From: Panagrolaimus kolymaensis
Lineage: Eukaryota > Nematoda > Chromadorea > Rhabditida > Panagrolaimidae
DNA: 64,000 nt
Reading direction: 5' to 3'
Assembly (NCBI GenBank): GCA_028622995.1
Contig: JAJQJQ010000067.1
Coordinates: 558,001-622,000 of the forward strand
The position numbers and the translations under genes were made by a program. The notes beneath the pieces were generated by a model. The model saw only the letters and a list, made by a program, of their open reading frames with translations, ran no database searches and was not told the DNA's origin. This document shows positions 13,224 to 22,368 of this stretch, in pieces; within the stretch, counting starts at the first letter, position 1; each line of letters begins with the position of its first letter.

Positions 13224-14120
13224 ATGTCTGACACGGACCCGGAAGAAGCTCTCAATGCTCGTCTTCAAAGAGAAATACAAGAAATGGAACACCCGGAACT
13301 AGATTATGGTGGCGGAACTCCTCAAAAGAAGAAAAGAAAGAAAATTGTCTATGATATGGAACCTGATGAAGATGAACTTTGTGATGGTGGAGCTCCAAAG
13401 AAAAGAACACGTAAAAGAAATGACGATAGTACCGGAAGTCAATCACCTGTAAGAAAGAAGAAAGCTGTAGATGCTGATGTTCGTGATACGTTGTTGGCTA
13501 TGACAGGCGCAATTGGTAATTTAACCACGATGATGAACGATATTCAAAGGAACAAGAAGAAGGAACCGGATGCCCTCACCATTGATGACCTTGTTGCTCA
13601 TAAAGTTGCTGTAAACCAATTCAAGAATCCCGGAATCGAAAGACAATGCTCCATCCTGTTGAAGATAAAGCTCAAGCTAAACGAAGCTATGAAGCAAGAT
13701 GACCCGGATAAACTGGTTAAGATGGTAAAAGATGTGATCAAAGATGTGGACGACCGTTATGCTCTTTTGGAACTCGCCGACAAAAATCCTCGCGCCTTTG
13801 CTATTGCTGATGCTCATGAAGCAACCAAGAAGCTTGATGATATTTCAAAGAATCTTTCCAAAGATGTCCGTGATTCAATCCTCAATGACAGAACCGGAAG
13901 AACTCATCGATATCGTGGAATTGAAGAAAGCTTTGGTCAACCGTTCAACGGATCTTATTATGGATACTACAACTCAAATGCTTACTCCGGAAATCAACAA
14001 AGAATCCCAAGTCTTATGGAAGGTGTTAGACAACCTGGACCATGTTTCATCTGCAAAGGACCTCATCTCAAGAAGGACTGCACAGCAAGAAGAAACACAA
14101 CTAGAAGAGCTCCATACTAA
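13224..14120 (+). CDS. Gag-like protein with zinc knuckle (retroelement ORF1)
   Basis: Single-exon, 298-residue protein starting at the first ATG after the A1 leader. The N-terminal third is highly charged with basic clusters (KKKRKK near residue 37, KKRTRKR near 60), likely nuclear-localisation or nucleic-acid-binding stretches. A helical middle (about 90-220) could be the capsid-like part. Near the C terminus (274-286) lies CFICKGPHLKKDC, a zinc knuckle spaced C-x2-C-x3-H-x4-C, one residue shorter between the second Cys and His than the usual retroviral-type knuckle. It lies between A1 and B1 of the element and keeps an undisrupted frame. Gag assignment rests on position, basic character and the knuckle; sequence similarity to a named gag was not tested. 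Confidence 0.75.
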   Translation: MSDTDPEEALNARLQREIQEMEHPELDYGGGTPQKKKRKKIVYDMEPDEDELCDGGAPKKRTRKRNDDSTGSQSPVRKKKAVDADVRDTLLAMTGAIGNLTTMMNDIQRNKKKEPDALTIDDLVAHKVAVNQFKNPGIERQCSILLKIKLKLNEAMKQDDPDKLVKMVKDVIKDVDDRYALLELADKNPRAFAIADAHEATKKLDDISKNLSKDVRDSILNDRTGRTHRYRGIEESFGQPFNGSYYGYYNSNAYSGNQQRIPSLMEGVRQPGPCFICKGPHLKKDCTARRNTTRRAPY

Positions 14121-14184
14121 GAAATGAAACCGGAAGAGGAAAATAAATGGTAAGTGTTTTATAGCATTTTTTGTACGTAGTTCT

Positions 14185-14485
14185 TTAGCTTCAAAAGGTT
14201 AAAATATGGGAGGATGTTATGCCCCAGCTTATAAGATGAACGTTAACATTAACGGTTATGCTCTCTAGCTTCTAGAGGTTAAAATATGGGAAGAAGTTAT
14301 GCCCCAACTTATGTGATGAACGTTAACATTAACGGTTATGCTCTCTAACTTCTAGAGGTTAAAATTTGGGAGGAAGTTATGCCCCAACTTATGTGATGAA
14401 CGTTAACATTAACGGTTATGCTCTCTAACTTCTAGAGGTTAAAATTTGGGAGGAAGTTATGCCCCAGCTTATGTGATGAGAGTTA
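14185..14485 (+). repeat. 80-bp tandem repeat, about 3.7 copies
   Basis: The block containing AGGTTAAAATWTGGGA, TTATGCCCCA and GAACGTTAACATTAACGG recurs with an exact 80-bp period (the AGGTTAAAAT boxes fall at about 14196, 14276, 14356 and 14436). It lies just downstream of the gag-like ORF, where related elements would carry RT/RNase H. Copies differ by only a few bases, so amplification is recent. The GTTAACATTAAC core is itself palindromic. Confidence 0.85.
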
Positions 14486-14966
14486 ACATTTTCAGTTATA
14501 TGTCGTCTCCCGGATTACAATCTTTAAGATACATCCCTCCAGTAACCGCTTTTTTTCCTTATATAAAAAGAGAATAAGAAATATCTTTAACTGCTTAGAA
14601 CTTAAAGAAATCTTACTGATTCTTTCAGGATTCATAATTGTCGTTGTTCTCTATCTCCCGGAAGGTCCTCATAATGCGAAGTTCTCTGATCCATTCCTGA
14701 AAAACTTTTTCGTGTTTGTTCAATTGTTTTAAGTTATTGATCTGTTCAAGCATTTGAATGTATCTTTGTTGTTTTTAATAAAAGTAAAAAGTATATTTGT
14801 TATTCGATTGCGTCAATACAAAAGTGATTACATAAGTGTTCGATAGCGTGAACTTTTTGTTCCTGGATGTCTGTTATTTATATCCTTGATATGTACCTAA
14901 ATTAAAAGAAAACAACCAGACTTGTTCTCGAACCTCACTTGTTCTCGAACCTTTAGCTCCATATTC

Positions 14967-15118
14967 TGTATTTTGCTTTTTGCTTGCTAATAAAGTAGAC
15001 CCAACCCAAAACAGAGAAAGAGACTGTGAAGTCTGTGAGCACAGAGAAAAAAGAATTTTTCTCGGAAGCGATGAGTATTTTGAATGAAATGAGAAATTAA
15101 ACGGAGCTGTAGAGAAAA
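14967..15118 (+). repeat. Split direct repeat B1 (internal)
   Basis: A 152-bp copy beginning TGTATTTTGCTTTTTGC and ending GTAGAGAAAA, matching B2 at 17294-17445 over the same length. It joins directly to A2 through the shared AAAA, which is the junction expected in a circular intermediate. Confidence 0.85.
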
Positions 15119-15230
15119 TTGCATTTTTCTCGAAGCGAAAAGACGAGCAGTCTGTTTCGACGTTGAAGTAGCTACGAAAAAAGTGTTTTTCTTCATTCTG
15201 CTTTTAGCAAGCTTGTAATCCTGTTGAACG
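15115..15230 (+). repeat. Split direct repeat A2 (internal)
   Basis: A 116-bp match to A1 (13023-13138), directly following B1. It is followed by a leader holding a short intron-like segment (ATGGTAAG at about 15414, acceptor TTTTTCAG at about 15446) before the degraded recombinase copy. Confidence 0.85.
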
Positions 15231-15454
15231 CCCGCCCGCCATCCCCTTCCTTGAAAAAGTATTAGCACGACGTTAACCGTTGCTGGATGCAAAGTACCGT
15301 GCACTTGCTGGATGCAAGCCGACTGAATCGGAAACATAGAAAAAGTTTTTCCCTTTCCATTTGGGCTTGATCCAGACCATTCGTCCTCTCCTCACTTTTT
15401 TAGATATGGTAAGTCCTTTTTATTTTTAACCTTTCAGATTTTTCAGATCAAACA

Positions 15455-15871
15455 ATGGTCCGGATCGCCCAAAGGAACCCAGAGAAGACAGCACCACCGG
15501 AAGAAATCTCAAATTTGTGCTTAATCGATTAAGAGAAGTTACACAGAAAACATATGGTTGCAATCGACAAGTGAAAAGAAAGATATTAGTGGAAGAAGAG
15601 AAACATAAACCGGAAGTTAATAATGTAACAAAATGTACCGGTGCATCTGGGATTTTCATCAAAACTAAGAAGCTTTTCTTATCAAGTCATTATTGAAGAA
15701 TGTGTACTAAAGTTTTCTCCTTCCTTTTCCCCTCTCTTTTTAGATATATATCGACCATGGTCCTATGAAGCTGCACTGGAGGATCACAAAGAAACATCAA
15801 GAAGAATTAGAATCCGGAAGAACATAACTCATCATTCAAATTTTGGAAGTATTGCAACTGCTGCTATAGAA
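15455..15871 (+). pseudogene. Truncated tyrosine recombinase copy
   Basis: This stretch parallels the intact recombinase at 16247. It opens with an ATG and the same N-terminal block (VRIAQRNPEKTAPPEEIS). It then loses frame, lacks the central region, and resumes near the catalytic C-terminal part (RPWSYEAALEDHK, THHSNFGSIATAAIE). The HxxR motif is broken: the Arg position is disrupted, and the Trp and Tyr blocks are absent. It is an internally deleted copy, immediately followed by a third, diverged A repeat. Confidence 0.75.
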
Positions 15872-15978
15872 ATTCTCGAAGCGAAAAGACGAGCAGTCTG
15901 TTTCGACGTTGATGAAGCAAATGAAAAAAGTGTTTTTCTTCATTCTGCGTTTTTTGCAAGCTTGCAACGTTTTGAACC
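15872..15978 (+). repeat. Third, diverged A-type repeat
   Basis: The sequence TTCTCGAAGCGAAAAGACGA and its continuation match A1/A2 but with several substitutions and small indels (GATGAAGCAAATGAAAAAAG where A1 has GAAGTAGCTACGAAAAAAG). It is fused to the end of the truncated recombinase copy and followed by a leader like that after A2, so a unit of A plus leader plus recombinase is present twice. Confidence 0.75.
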
Positions 15979-16246
15979 CCGCCCTCCATCCCCTCCTTCT
16001 CCCTATTAAGTTGTTAAAGTTAGCACGACGTTGTCCTTTGCGGTCGGCAAAGCTCCGTGCACTCACTACAGGTGAGCCGACAGAATCGGGAATTATTTTA
16101 AGAATAACTGAAAACTAATTGTCAAAAGGAATTCCCTAAAACCCTCTCTGTGCTTGATCCTAGCCATCCTAACCCCATTCAATTTTTAGATTTTTTAAGG
16201 TAAGTCTTTTATAATTTTAACAATTTTTATTTTTTCAGAACAAAGG

Positions 16247-17212
16247 TTGGCCCGGATCGCTCAGAGGAACCCAGGAAAGACAGCACCACCGGAAGAGATC
16301 TCAAACTTCGTTTTATCTGGATTTGCAAAATCAACTCAAACTACTTATGTTCGTGAATATGGTAAATATAAAAAATGGAAAGAAACTCTATTATTGGAGG
16401 AAGATGAAAACGATACCGGATACATATTACCTCTCTATTTGATGACAGTTGCAAAAGAATCAAAATCAAAAGCTGTTACTATTACCGCTGCGGTATCATT
16501 TTTTGAAAAGAGGAAGATCTCTGGGAACAAAGAAAACTACACACCGGAAGTCTCTTATTACAGAAATTTGGTAATGAAAGCAATTTCAAAGAAGGCACCA
16601 CCTGTCAAACACAAGGAACAAGTAACACCGGATGAACTAATGTTGTTTATGCCACTGGCTAAATCGTCTAATCGTATGGAGAAAAGAATTGGTACTTTGA
16701 TTATTACTTTATTTGCTGGGTTGTTTCGTCCATCAGAAGTGTTATCTTTGGAAAAGAATCAATTTGTGTTTTGTGAAAATAATGTTAGAATTGATCTCCG
16801 GAAGTCGAAATGTAATCAAAATGGACCGGTGGAACCTGTTTTCATATCAAGATTGAAATCTTCTTCATGCCCAGTTGCCATTCTGGAAGAATGGGTCTTA
16901 AAGTGTCCTCCTTCCCTTTTCCTCTTTCCCTCTTTTTCAGGTGCTGATCGACCATGGTCCTATGATGCCGCTCTAAAAGAACTCAAAGAAGCTGCTCAGA
17001 AAATTGGAATCCGGAAGAACTTAACGCTCCATTCATTTCGTGGAAGTGCTGCTACTGCTGCTATTGAAGCCGGATGTACAGAAGCTGAATTAGATCGTGG
17101 AGCTCGATGGAAATCTTCAACGTCTAAGAAATCTTATGTTCAACGAAGTGCAAGAACAACTCAAAATGTTTCCTCTTTACTACGCTGTATCATGGAGCAT
17201 CAAGAAGAATGA
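16247..17212 (+). CDS. Tyrosine recombinase of the PAT-like retroelement
   Basis: 321-residue frame encoding a phage-integrase-type tyrosine recombinase, the enzyme that integrates the circular cDNA of DIRS/PAT retroelements. The N-terminal SAM-like half includes FVLSGFAKSTQTTYVREYGKY. Catalytic residues by motif: Arg161 (LFRPSEVL), His262 and Arg265 (HSFRGSAAT), Trp288 in the second His/Trp position (ARWKS), and nucleophile Tyr297 (KSYVQR), so the set looks intact. The frame opens with TTG, not ATG. An in-frame TAA lies just upstream even if the leader intron (donor about 16200, acceptor about 16238) is removed. The truncated sister copy has ATG at the same place. The first in-frame ATG is codon 66, so the start is unresolved. 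It lies between B1A2 and B2. Confidence 0.85.
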   Translation: MARIAQRNPGKTAPPEEISNFVLSGFAKSTQTTYVREYGKYKKWKETLLLEEDENDTGYILPLYLMTVAKESKSKAVTITAAVSFFEKRKISGNKENYTPEVSYYRNLVMKAISKKAPPVKHKEQVTPDELMLFMPLAKSSNRMEKRIGTLIITLFAGLFRPSEVLSLEKNQFVFCENNVRIDLRKSKCNQNGPVEPVFISRLKSSSCPVAILEEWVLKCPPSLFLFPSFSGADRPWSYDAALKELKEAAQKIGIRKNLTLHSFRGSAATAAIEAGCTEAELDRGARWKSSTSKKSYVQRSARTTQNVSSLLRCIMEHQEE

Positions 17213-17293
17213 TATCCCGGATTAATAATTATTATTGGTTTTGTTATTGTTTGTTTAATGTTAGGGCCATGGTTGGTCAGTTTTTTGGTTGTA

Positions 17294-17445
17294 TGTATTT
17301 TGCTTTTTGCTTGCTAATAAAGTAGACCCAACCCAAAACAGAGAAAGAGACTGTGAAGTCTGTGAGCACAGAGAAAAAAGAATTTTTCTCGGAAGCGATG
17401 AGTATTTTGAATGAAATGAGAAATTAAACGGAGCTGTAGAGAAAA
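17294..17445 (+). repeat. Split direct repeat B2 (right end of the PAT-like element)
   Basis: A 152-bp match to B1 (14967-15118) ending GTAGAGAAAA, after which unique flanking DNA begins (CATGCTTTTTTT). It marks the right boundary. Confidence 0.85.
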
Positions 17446-17805
17446 CATGCTTTTTTTAAGTTATTTTTATTTGAAAGGGAATCTGCATTTTTTTATTGAG
17501 TAAGAGAAATTTAAAAAATTATCACTAAACAAAAAATTTACAAACACAAAGGGTTTTGCGCAAAAAAAAGGTTAAAATAATTTAATAAATATATAAAAGT
17601 TTGAAGGGCATAATCCGAAAAAGAGTTTCAAGGTGGAATTAATTTTAATCTAAAAACTTTTTTTTAAATTTATTTATTCGCGTTTTTTACTTTGTTTTTT
17701 CTTCATATAACCTCTTTCTTTTTATTCGATTGAAAATTTATCAAAAGCCCGCTTTCAGAAAACTCATTTTCCTGCCTCAAAATTTTTACAAAAAACAAAT
17801 AAGTT

Positions 17806-18141
17806 ATGGCAGCCCAAGATGTTCCATATTTTCCTCCGCTTAAATTCGATCCAAAAACCGATGATTTTCGATGTTTTGTATTTAAAGTGAAAGAATATTG
17901 CGCCCTTTATAAACTCAATATAGGCATGCCTCGACGCCATATCCTTATTCAAGGCCTCCCAAATTGTGGGATTAAACATTTACTCGATCATTATGATTCA
18001 GAAAATTGCCATGATCAAACAAAACTTAATTGGGCGACGTTTGATGAAATTGTATCACTTTTGGATAAATTTTATTCAACAAAAAATAGTAATCATGATT
18101 CTGAAACACCACCGGAAAATCAATCACAAGAACAAAGTTAA
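17806..18141 (+). CDS. Small gag-capsid-like protein, single exon
   Basis: 111-residue intact frame, 360 bp downstream of the PAT-like element. It has the look of an isolated retrotransposon capsid N-lobe: LKFDPKTDDFRCFVFKVKEYC followed by a helical GLPNCGIKHLLDHY and WATFDEIVSLLDKFYS. It ends in a polar Gln/Glu/Ser tail and has no zinc knuckle. Its composition is less biased than the spurious A/T frames around it. It does not overlap the repeats of the neighbouring element, so it may be a relic of another element, a domesticated gag gene, or an ordinary gene of unknown function. Function is not known; the gag idea is inference from pattern only. Confidence 0.5.
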   Translation: MAAQDVPYFPPLKFDPKTDDFRCFVFKVKEYCALYKLNIGMPRRHILIQGLPNCGIKHLLDHYDSENCHDQTKLNWATFDEIVSLLDKFYSTKNSNHDSETPPENQSQEQS

Positions 18142-18883
18142 CGAACGCCGCCACAGATAAATTTCTATTTTTGTTTTTTTTGTTAATTATAACTTTAAAA
18201 AGTTTTGTTTTATGGGTTTCATTTTAAACGGGTATTTTATTGTTTTATATTGTTTTCTTCTTTTTTTTTTGCTTTAATAAATTGTTAATAACTTTAAAAT
18301 GAATAAATACAACTTTTAAAAATACTCCTAACAATTTTGAGGAAAAAACTTTTTTTATTATCGAAAGATAAATCTTTGACAAAAGTTCTTGAAAAAAAAT
18401 AGCAGAAAATCCCAACATAATATGTAGCTGCAATTAATATTTTTCTTGTGTCCTTTAACAAAATTTAATAATTAGCTTGAATGTGAATTACATTAGTCGC
18501 CTAGTTAGAAGCATATCGAAATAGTTAGTTTTATTACAAATTTTTTCCGAGAATTGTAAGTCATTGCTGAAGGCAATCTGTAACAATACATGCATTCTTT
18601 TGGCTATGAGTTTGTTTTGTAACTTATTTTATTATTGCGAAAAAATTACATCCGTGAAATTTGTTTATGATATTAGTGCTAGTTGCTTTCTAAAGGTATA
18701 CAAAAAAGCCATTCTAACAGTTGACATACAAGTTTGAAGTTTAAAGCCGCATTTAAGTTTTTTAAAACACCTAAGTTTCTCCATTTCATCCAAAAAAAGC
18801 CAAAGTTACACATTTAAAAACATTTATTATTATTAAAAAAATGCAATATAAAAACACACAAAATAAAAATAAAACATTTCTTC
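18142..18883. other. Non-coding stretch, part of a tandem duplication
   Basis: No gene seen. The part from about 18540 to 18880 is recognisably similar to about 21000-21295 (for example CAGTTGACAT, GCATTTAAGTTTTT, AAACATTTATTATTATTAA). This is the shared 3' flank of the two tandem secreted-protein genes, so the duplicated unit extends beyond the coding parts. Confidence 0.6.
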
Positions 18884-19996
18884 TTATCGGCAGGGAACAT
18901 TTTCGTCGCGACAATGATAGGGAGCCCAAGTTAGAAGAGCTGAAAAAAGAAGTAACATTAGTGATGATCATAAAGTCAGTTAACTGCCGCACGAAGCAAC
19001 AAATTCTTCGACTAAAGAAATAAAAAAGTAAACTTACAAAATTCTCCTTCAGCTTTACTTTCAATTCCAACCAATTCGAAAAACAATTGATAATCTATAT
19101 GAACTTTACGAAAAATCAAAGCAGAATGAAGTGTAATTGGATCATCACCATGTTCAGGATTAACACGTTCAGTACAAATTTGCTCTTCTGGATCAACAGC
19201 ATAAAGATTATCAGGATCAAAAAGTTTCCTGCATTCTTCAAAATCGACGACTTTAATATTCTTTGCAAACAATTCTATTATACCTTCATCAGTAATATGA
19301 ATGAAAACAGCTTTCAATTTTGATTCACCAACTTCTGGCTTTTTAGCATCCTTTTTGAGAATAGCATTAAGTTCAGGCCTTTCGAAATCTGCTAGAACAT
19401 CATGCTAAAAAACAAAATAAAGCTATAAAAAACGATAAAAAAAATACATACATCATCGATATGGCAGAGATTATGGACAAGCGTGATGCAACCATAAGTG
19501 TCTTGATAACATTGTTTTGGATAGGTGAAGTTTTTTCTTGGAATAGGTTCTTGATTACCATCAAGAAGAGGAAGAAGAGGATAATATTCTGTTGTGGCTG
19601 CGATATTGACGCTGAAAAATGAAATTTTTAATTATAGGTATACATAGCATCAAAAAGCAGAGCCTTACATCCACCGAATAACAATTCATAGCATAAATAT
19701 TTGATAAGGAGTGCTAAAACAACTTACATTTGTTCATTTGGTGGATTTATATGTCGACATTGAACTTGAGCAGGACCAATAATATGAGCATCATCAACAC
19801 CAACCATTAAAATATTATCAGTATGCGGAGTAATTTCATCAATACTTTCATTATTAGTTTTCAAATAATCAAAGGTTGTTTCAGCAATATACCATGACAA
19901 GGCAGGAACAGGAATGTATTCTTCAGCACCTTCAGAAACTTTGATTGAAGCAAAACCAAGAGCAAATATGAGCAACAACCAGCAAGCATGCATCAT
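18884..19996 (-). CDS. Secreted protein, possible inactive S1-fold protease homologue (copy 1)
   Basis: Four exons on the minus strand: 19996-19728, 19611-19452, 19404-19038, 18939-18884, giving 283 residues with consistent phases. The start is the MMHACWLL methionine pair because a clean signal peptide follows (WLLLIFALGFASI). The mature protein has several cysteines. Its C-terminal half resembles the second lobe of chymotrypsin-type proteases in pattern: EECRKLFD, ICTERV, then DDPITLHSALIFRK where GDSGGPLLF would stand, FELVGIES, and a short Cys-containing end. The catalytic Ser motif is absent. The S1 relation is inference from motif order, helped by a true S1 protease gene 5 kb away. The tandem copy at 21300-22368 has the same exon structure. 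Likely extracellular; otherwise unknown. Confidence 0.75.
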
Positions 19997-20175
19997 GATT
20001 TTTGATTGAATGAAAAAACGGATGAGTTTGTCTTTTATCAACTTTTAGCGATGCGTTGATGAAAATGAAAAAGAAGCAATGCAAATTCTTGAAAATGGTT
20101 GATTTGCAAAAATGCATGCAAGAAAAAATGTTTCAACGCGACAAAAAAAAAATAAACGAAAGACAAAAGGTGTGG

Positions 20176-20670
20176 GTTAGAACCAGAGCTGTCGAATTTC
20201 GAATTTCGAACCGAATTTCGAACCGAATTTCGAATCGAATTTCGAATTTCGAAGCTTCGAACGAATCGAACTTCGAAAGTTTCGAATTTCGAATCGAATC
20301 TTCGAAATTCGATTCGAAGATTTTCGAATTCGAATCGAAGCTTCGAAATTCGAAAATCAAATTTTCGATTTTTTTTTAAATTTTGGACGGTTTTTAGTCT
20401 TTAAATGGTCTAAAACTGATTAATATGGGCTAAATACTACTAAAAAATACTTTCCAGAGCTTTCCCCTTTAATTATAAACAAAATTTTAATGTTGGAAAA
20501 TTTGATTCGATTCGAAATTCGAACAAATTTCGAAGCTTCGAAGTTCGAATTCGAAAGTTTCGAATTTCGAAGCTTCGATTCGAAAGTCGATTCGAAAAAA
20601 TTCGAATTCGAATCGAAGCTTCGAAATTCGATTCGAAGATTTTCGAACATTCGACAGCTCTGGTTAGAAC
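20176..20670. mobile_element. hAT-type MITE with TTCGAA-rich arms
   Basis: Element 20184-20662 (479 bp) flanked by a perfect 8-bp duplication GTTAGAAC (20176-20183 and 20663-20670). Terminal inverted repeats begin CAGAGCTGTCGAA. An 8-bp duplication and a CAG-starting TIR are typical of hAT transposons. Both arms consist of densely packed TTCGAA-based words (TTCGAATTTCGAA, GAAGCTTCGAA). A roughly 130-bp unique, AT-rich centre separates them. No transposase is encoded; open frames through the arms are repeat artefacts. The tandem paralogue of the neighbouring gene has an unfilled equivalent site near 22551. Confidence 0.9.
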
Positions 20671-21299
20671 TCATTTTTTTAACTTCGAGCAAAAATCGAA
20701 ATCGCGTATTGTGGATTTGATGCATATACTTTTAGTTGGAGAATTTAGCAAATTAGTAATCAAAAAAGCTAAGAACACATCAATTAGAGATGTACCATAT
20801 TAACGAATCCAATCATTTTGAAGAAGAAAAAACAACTGTATTTCTAAAAAGCATTGATTTCCATTTATAAATTTAACTTTCATTCGTTTTTAAGGACTAA
20901 TTATTCTTTTCTTTTTATGTGTTTTATTAACCAATTTGTTGTTGCATATCGAAATCAATTGATTTGTTACAAATAATTTTCTTTACAATTGTTAGTCATT
21001 GCCGAAGTCAATCAGTAAATATATTTGCACGATTTTTTCACCAACTTTTTTGTGCGATGATTACAAGCTTAATTTTATAAAACTAGTGCTAGTTGCTTTT
21101 TTTTAAAGATATATTCCAAGTCCATCATAACTGTTGACATCAAAGGTTCAAGTTTAAGCTTTAAAGAAGCATTTAAGTTTTTCCAAACACCTAAGGTTCT
21201 ACATTTCATCCAAAAAAAGACAAAGTTACACATTTAAAAACATTTATTATTATTAAAGCACAATATTAAACACACAAAATAAAATAAAACATTTATTTT
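20671..21299. other. Intergenic DNA between the tandem secreted-protein genes
   Basis: No gene seen. The second half (from about 21000) matches the 3' flank of copy 1 at 18540-18880. Confidence 0.6.
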
Positions 21300-22368
21300 T
21301 TATTGGCATGGAACATTTTCATGATGACATTGATAGGGAACCCAAGATGAAAGAGCTGAAAAAAAGTAACATTAGTGATGATCATAAAGTCAGTTAACTA
21401 ATGCACGAATCAACAATGAGTAGTTAATTGGCTGAACAAATTCTTCGACCAAAGAAAGAAAAAGTAAACTTACAAAATCCTTCTTCTGCTTTACTTTCAA
21501 TTCCAACCAATTCATATACACCTTCACCATCTTTACGGAAGAGCAGACCAGAAGGAAGTGCAATTGGATCATTAACATCAAGCCCAGGAAAAATGCGTTC
21601 AGTACAAAGTTGTTCTTCTGGTTCAATGCCATAGACGTTATCAGGATCAAAGAGATTTTTACATTCTTCAAAGTTGACGACTTCAAGAGTCTGTGCAAAC
21701 ATGTCGATTTTACCGGTAGATGGATCAACTTCTTTAAGAACAACAGCAATCAATTTTTCACCAACAGCTGGCTTTGTAGCATCTTTTTTGAGAACAGGAA
21801 TTGTATTTGTTACGAAATGATCAGCATGAATATCAGGATGCTATAAATAATAATTACTTCACAAATATAAAACAACTGAATAGAATATATTAAAACATAC
21901 AGGAATAACACAAAAATTATGAACAAGCGTGATGCATCCATAAGTATCTTGATAACATTGCTTTGGATAGGTGAACTTCTTTTCATAATTAATTTTTACA
22001 CCACTTGGAACAGGAGAATATTCAGTTGTTGCCGCGATATTGACGCTGGAAAAGTCTTTTGATATGAATAACTAACACAAAAACTAAAGAAAAACTTACA
22101 TTTGTTCATTTGGAGGATTGATATGACGACATTGAACTTGAGCAGGACCAATAATATGAGTATTATCAACAACAACCATTAAGATATGATCATTATGCGG
22201 AGTGATTTCATCAATACCTTCTTCATTCGTCTTCAAATAATCAAAGGTTGTTGTAGCAATAAACCATCGCAAAGGAGGAAGTTCAGCATCTTCAGATTCA
22301 CATTCAACAAATTTGATTGAAGCAAAACCAAGAGCAAAAACGAGCAACCACCAGCGAGCATGCATCAT
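21300..22368 (-). CDS. Secreted protein, possible inactive S1-fold protease homologue (copy 2)
   Basis: Tandem paralogue of the gene at 18884-19996. Exons 22368-22100, 22045-21901, 21840-21474 and 21355-21300 encode 278 residues. Exons 1, 3 and 4 have exactly the same lengths as in copy 1; exon 2 is five codons shorter. The signal peptide is MMHARWWLLVFALGFASI. Shared blocks include FDYLKTNEEGIDEITPH, CRHINPPNEQ, FTYPKQCYQDTYGCITLVHN and NFEEC. In place of the S1 Ser motif it reads NDPIALPSGLLFRKDG, then YELVGIES, and it ends SSWVPYQCHHENVPC. Catalytic His/Asp/Ser motifs are not recognisable. Sequence divergence is moderate and the frame is intact, so both copies look functional as genes. Secretion is well supported; the S1-fold idea is tentative. 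Confidence 0.75.

Larger units (their letters stand above)
13023..17445 (+). mobile_element. PAT-like tyrosine-recombinase retroelement without visible reverse transcriptase
   Basis: A 4.4-kb element bounded by split direct repeats. A1 (13023-13138) repeats as A2 (15115-15230); B1 (14967-15118) repeats as B2 (17294-17445). B1 and A2 abut and share an AAAA core. The order is A1, gag-like ORF, B1A2, tyrosine recombinase, B2. Split direct repeats of this kind are the hallmark of PAT-type members of the DIRS-like retrotransposons known from nematodes. There is no obvious target-site duplication, as expected for recombinase-mediated circle integration; both outer ends show the AAAA core. No RT or RNase H ORF is seen between gag and B1, where only an 80-bp tandem repeat and short frames occur. 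Each repeat pair is equal in length and looks nearly identical by eye, suggesting recent activity. Confidence 0.85.

Noticed and set aside
13224..14120. Gag-like ORF as a host chromatin protein
   Set aside because: Its charged N terminus resembles nuclear proteins, but it lies exactly between A1 and B1 repeats and ends in a zinc knuckle, which fits a retroelement ORF1 better.
14185..14485. CRISPR-like regularly repeated array
   Set aside because: Repeats are contiguous 80-bp tandem units without unique spacers, in a eukaryotic retroelement.
20056..20725. Open frames of 75-107 codons rich in RIS/NFE/SFEF repeats on both strands
   Set aside because: They are translations of the TTCGAA arrays in the hAT MITE; the palindromic motif keeps several frames open on both strands.
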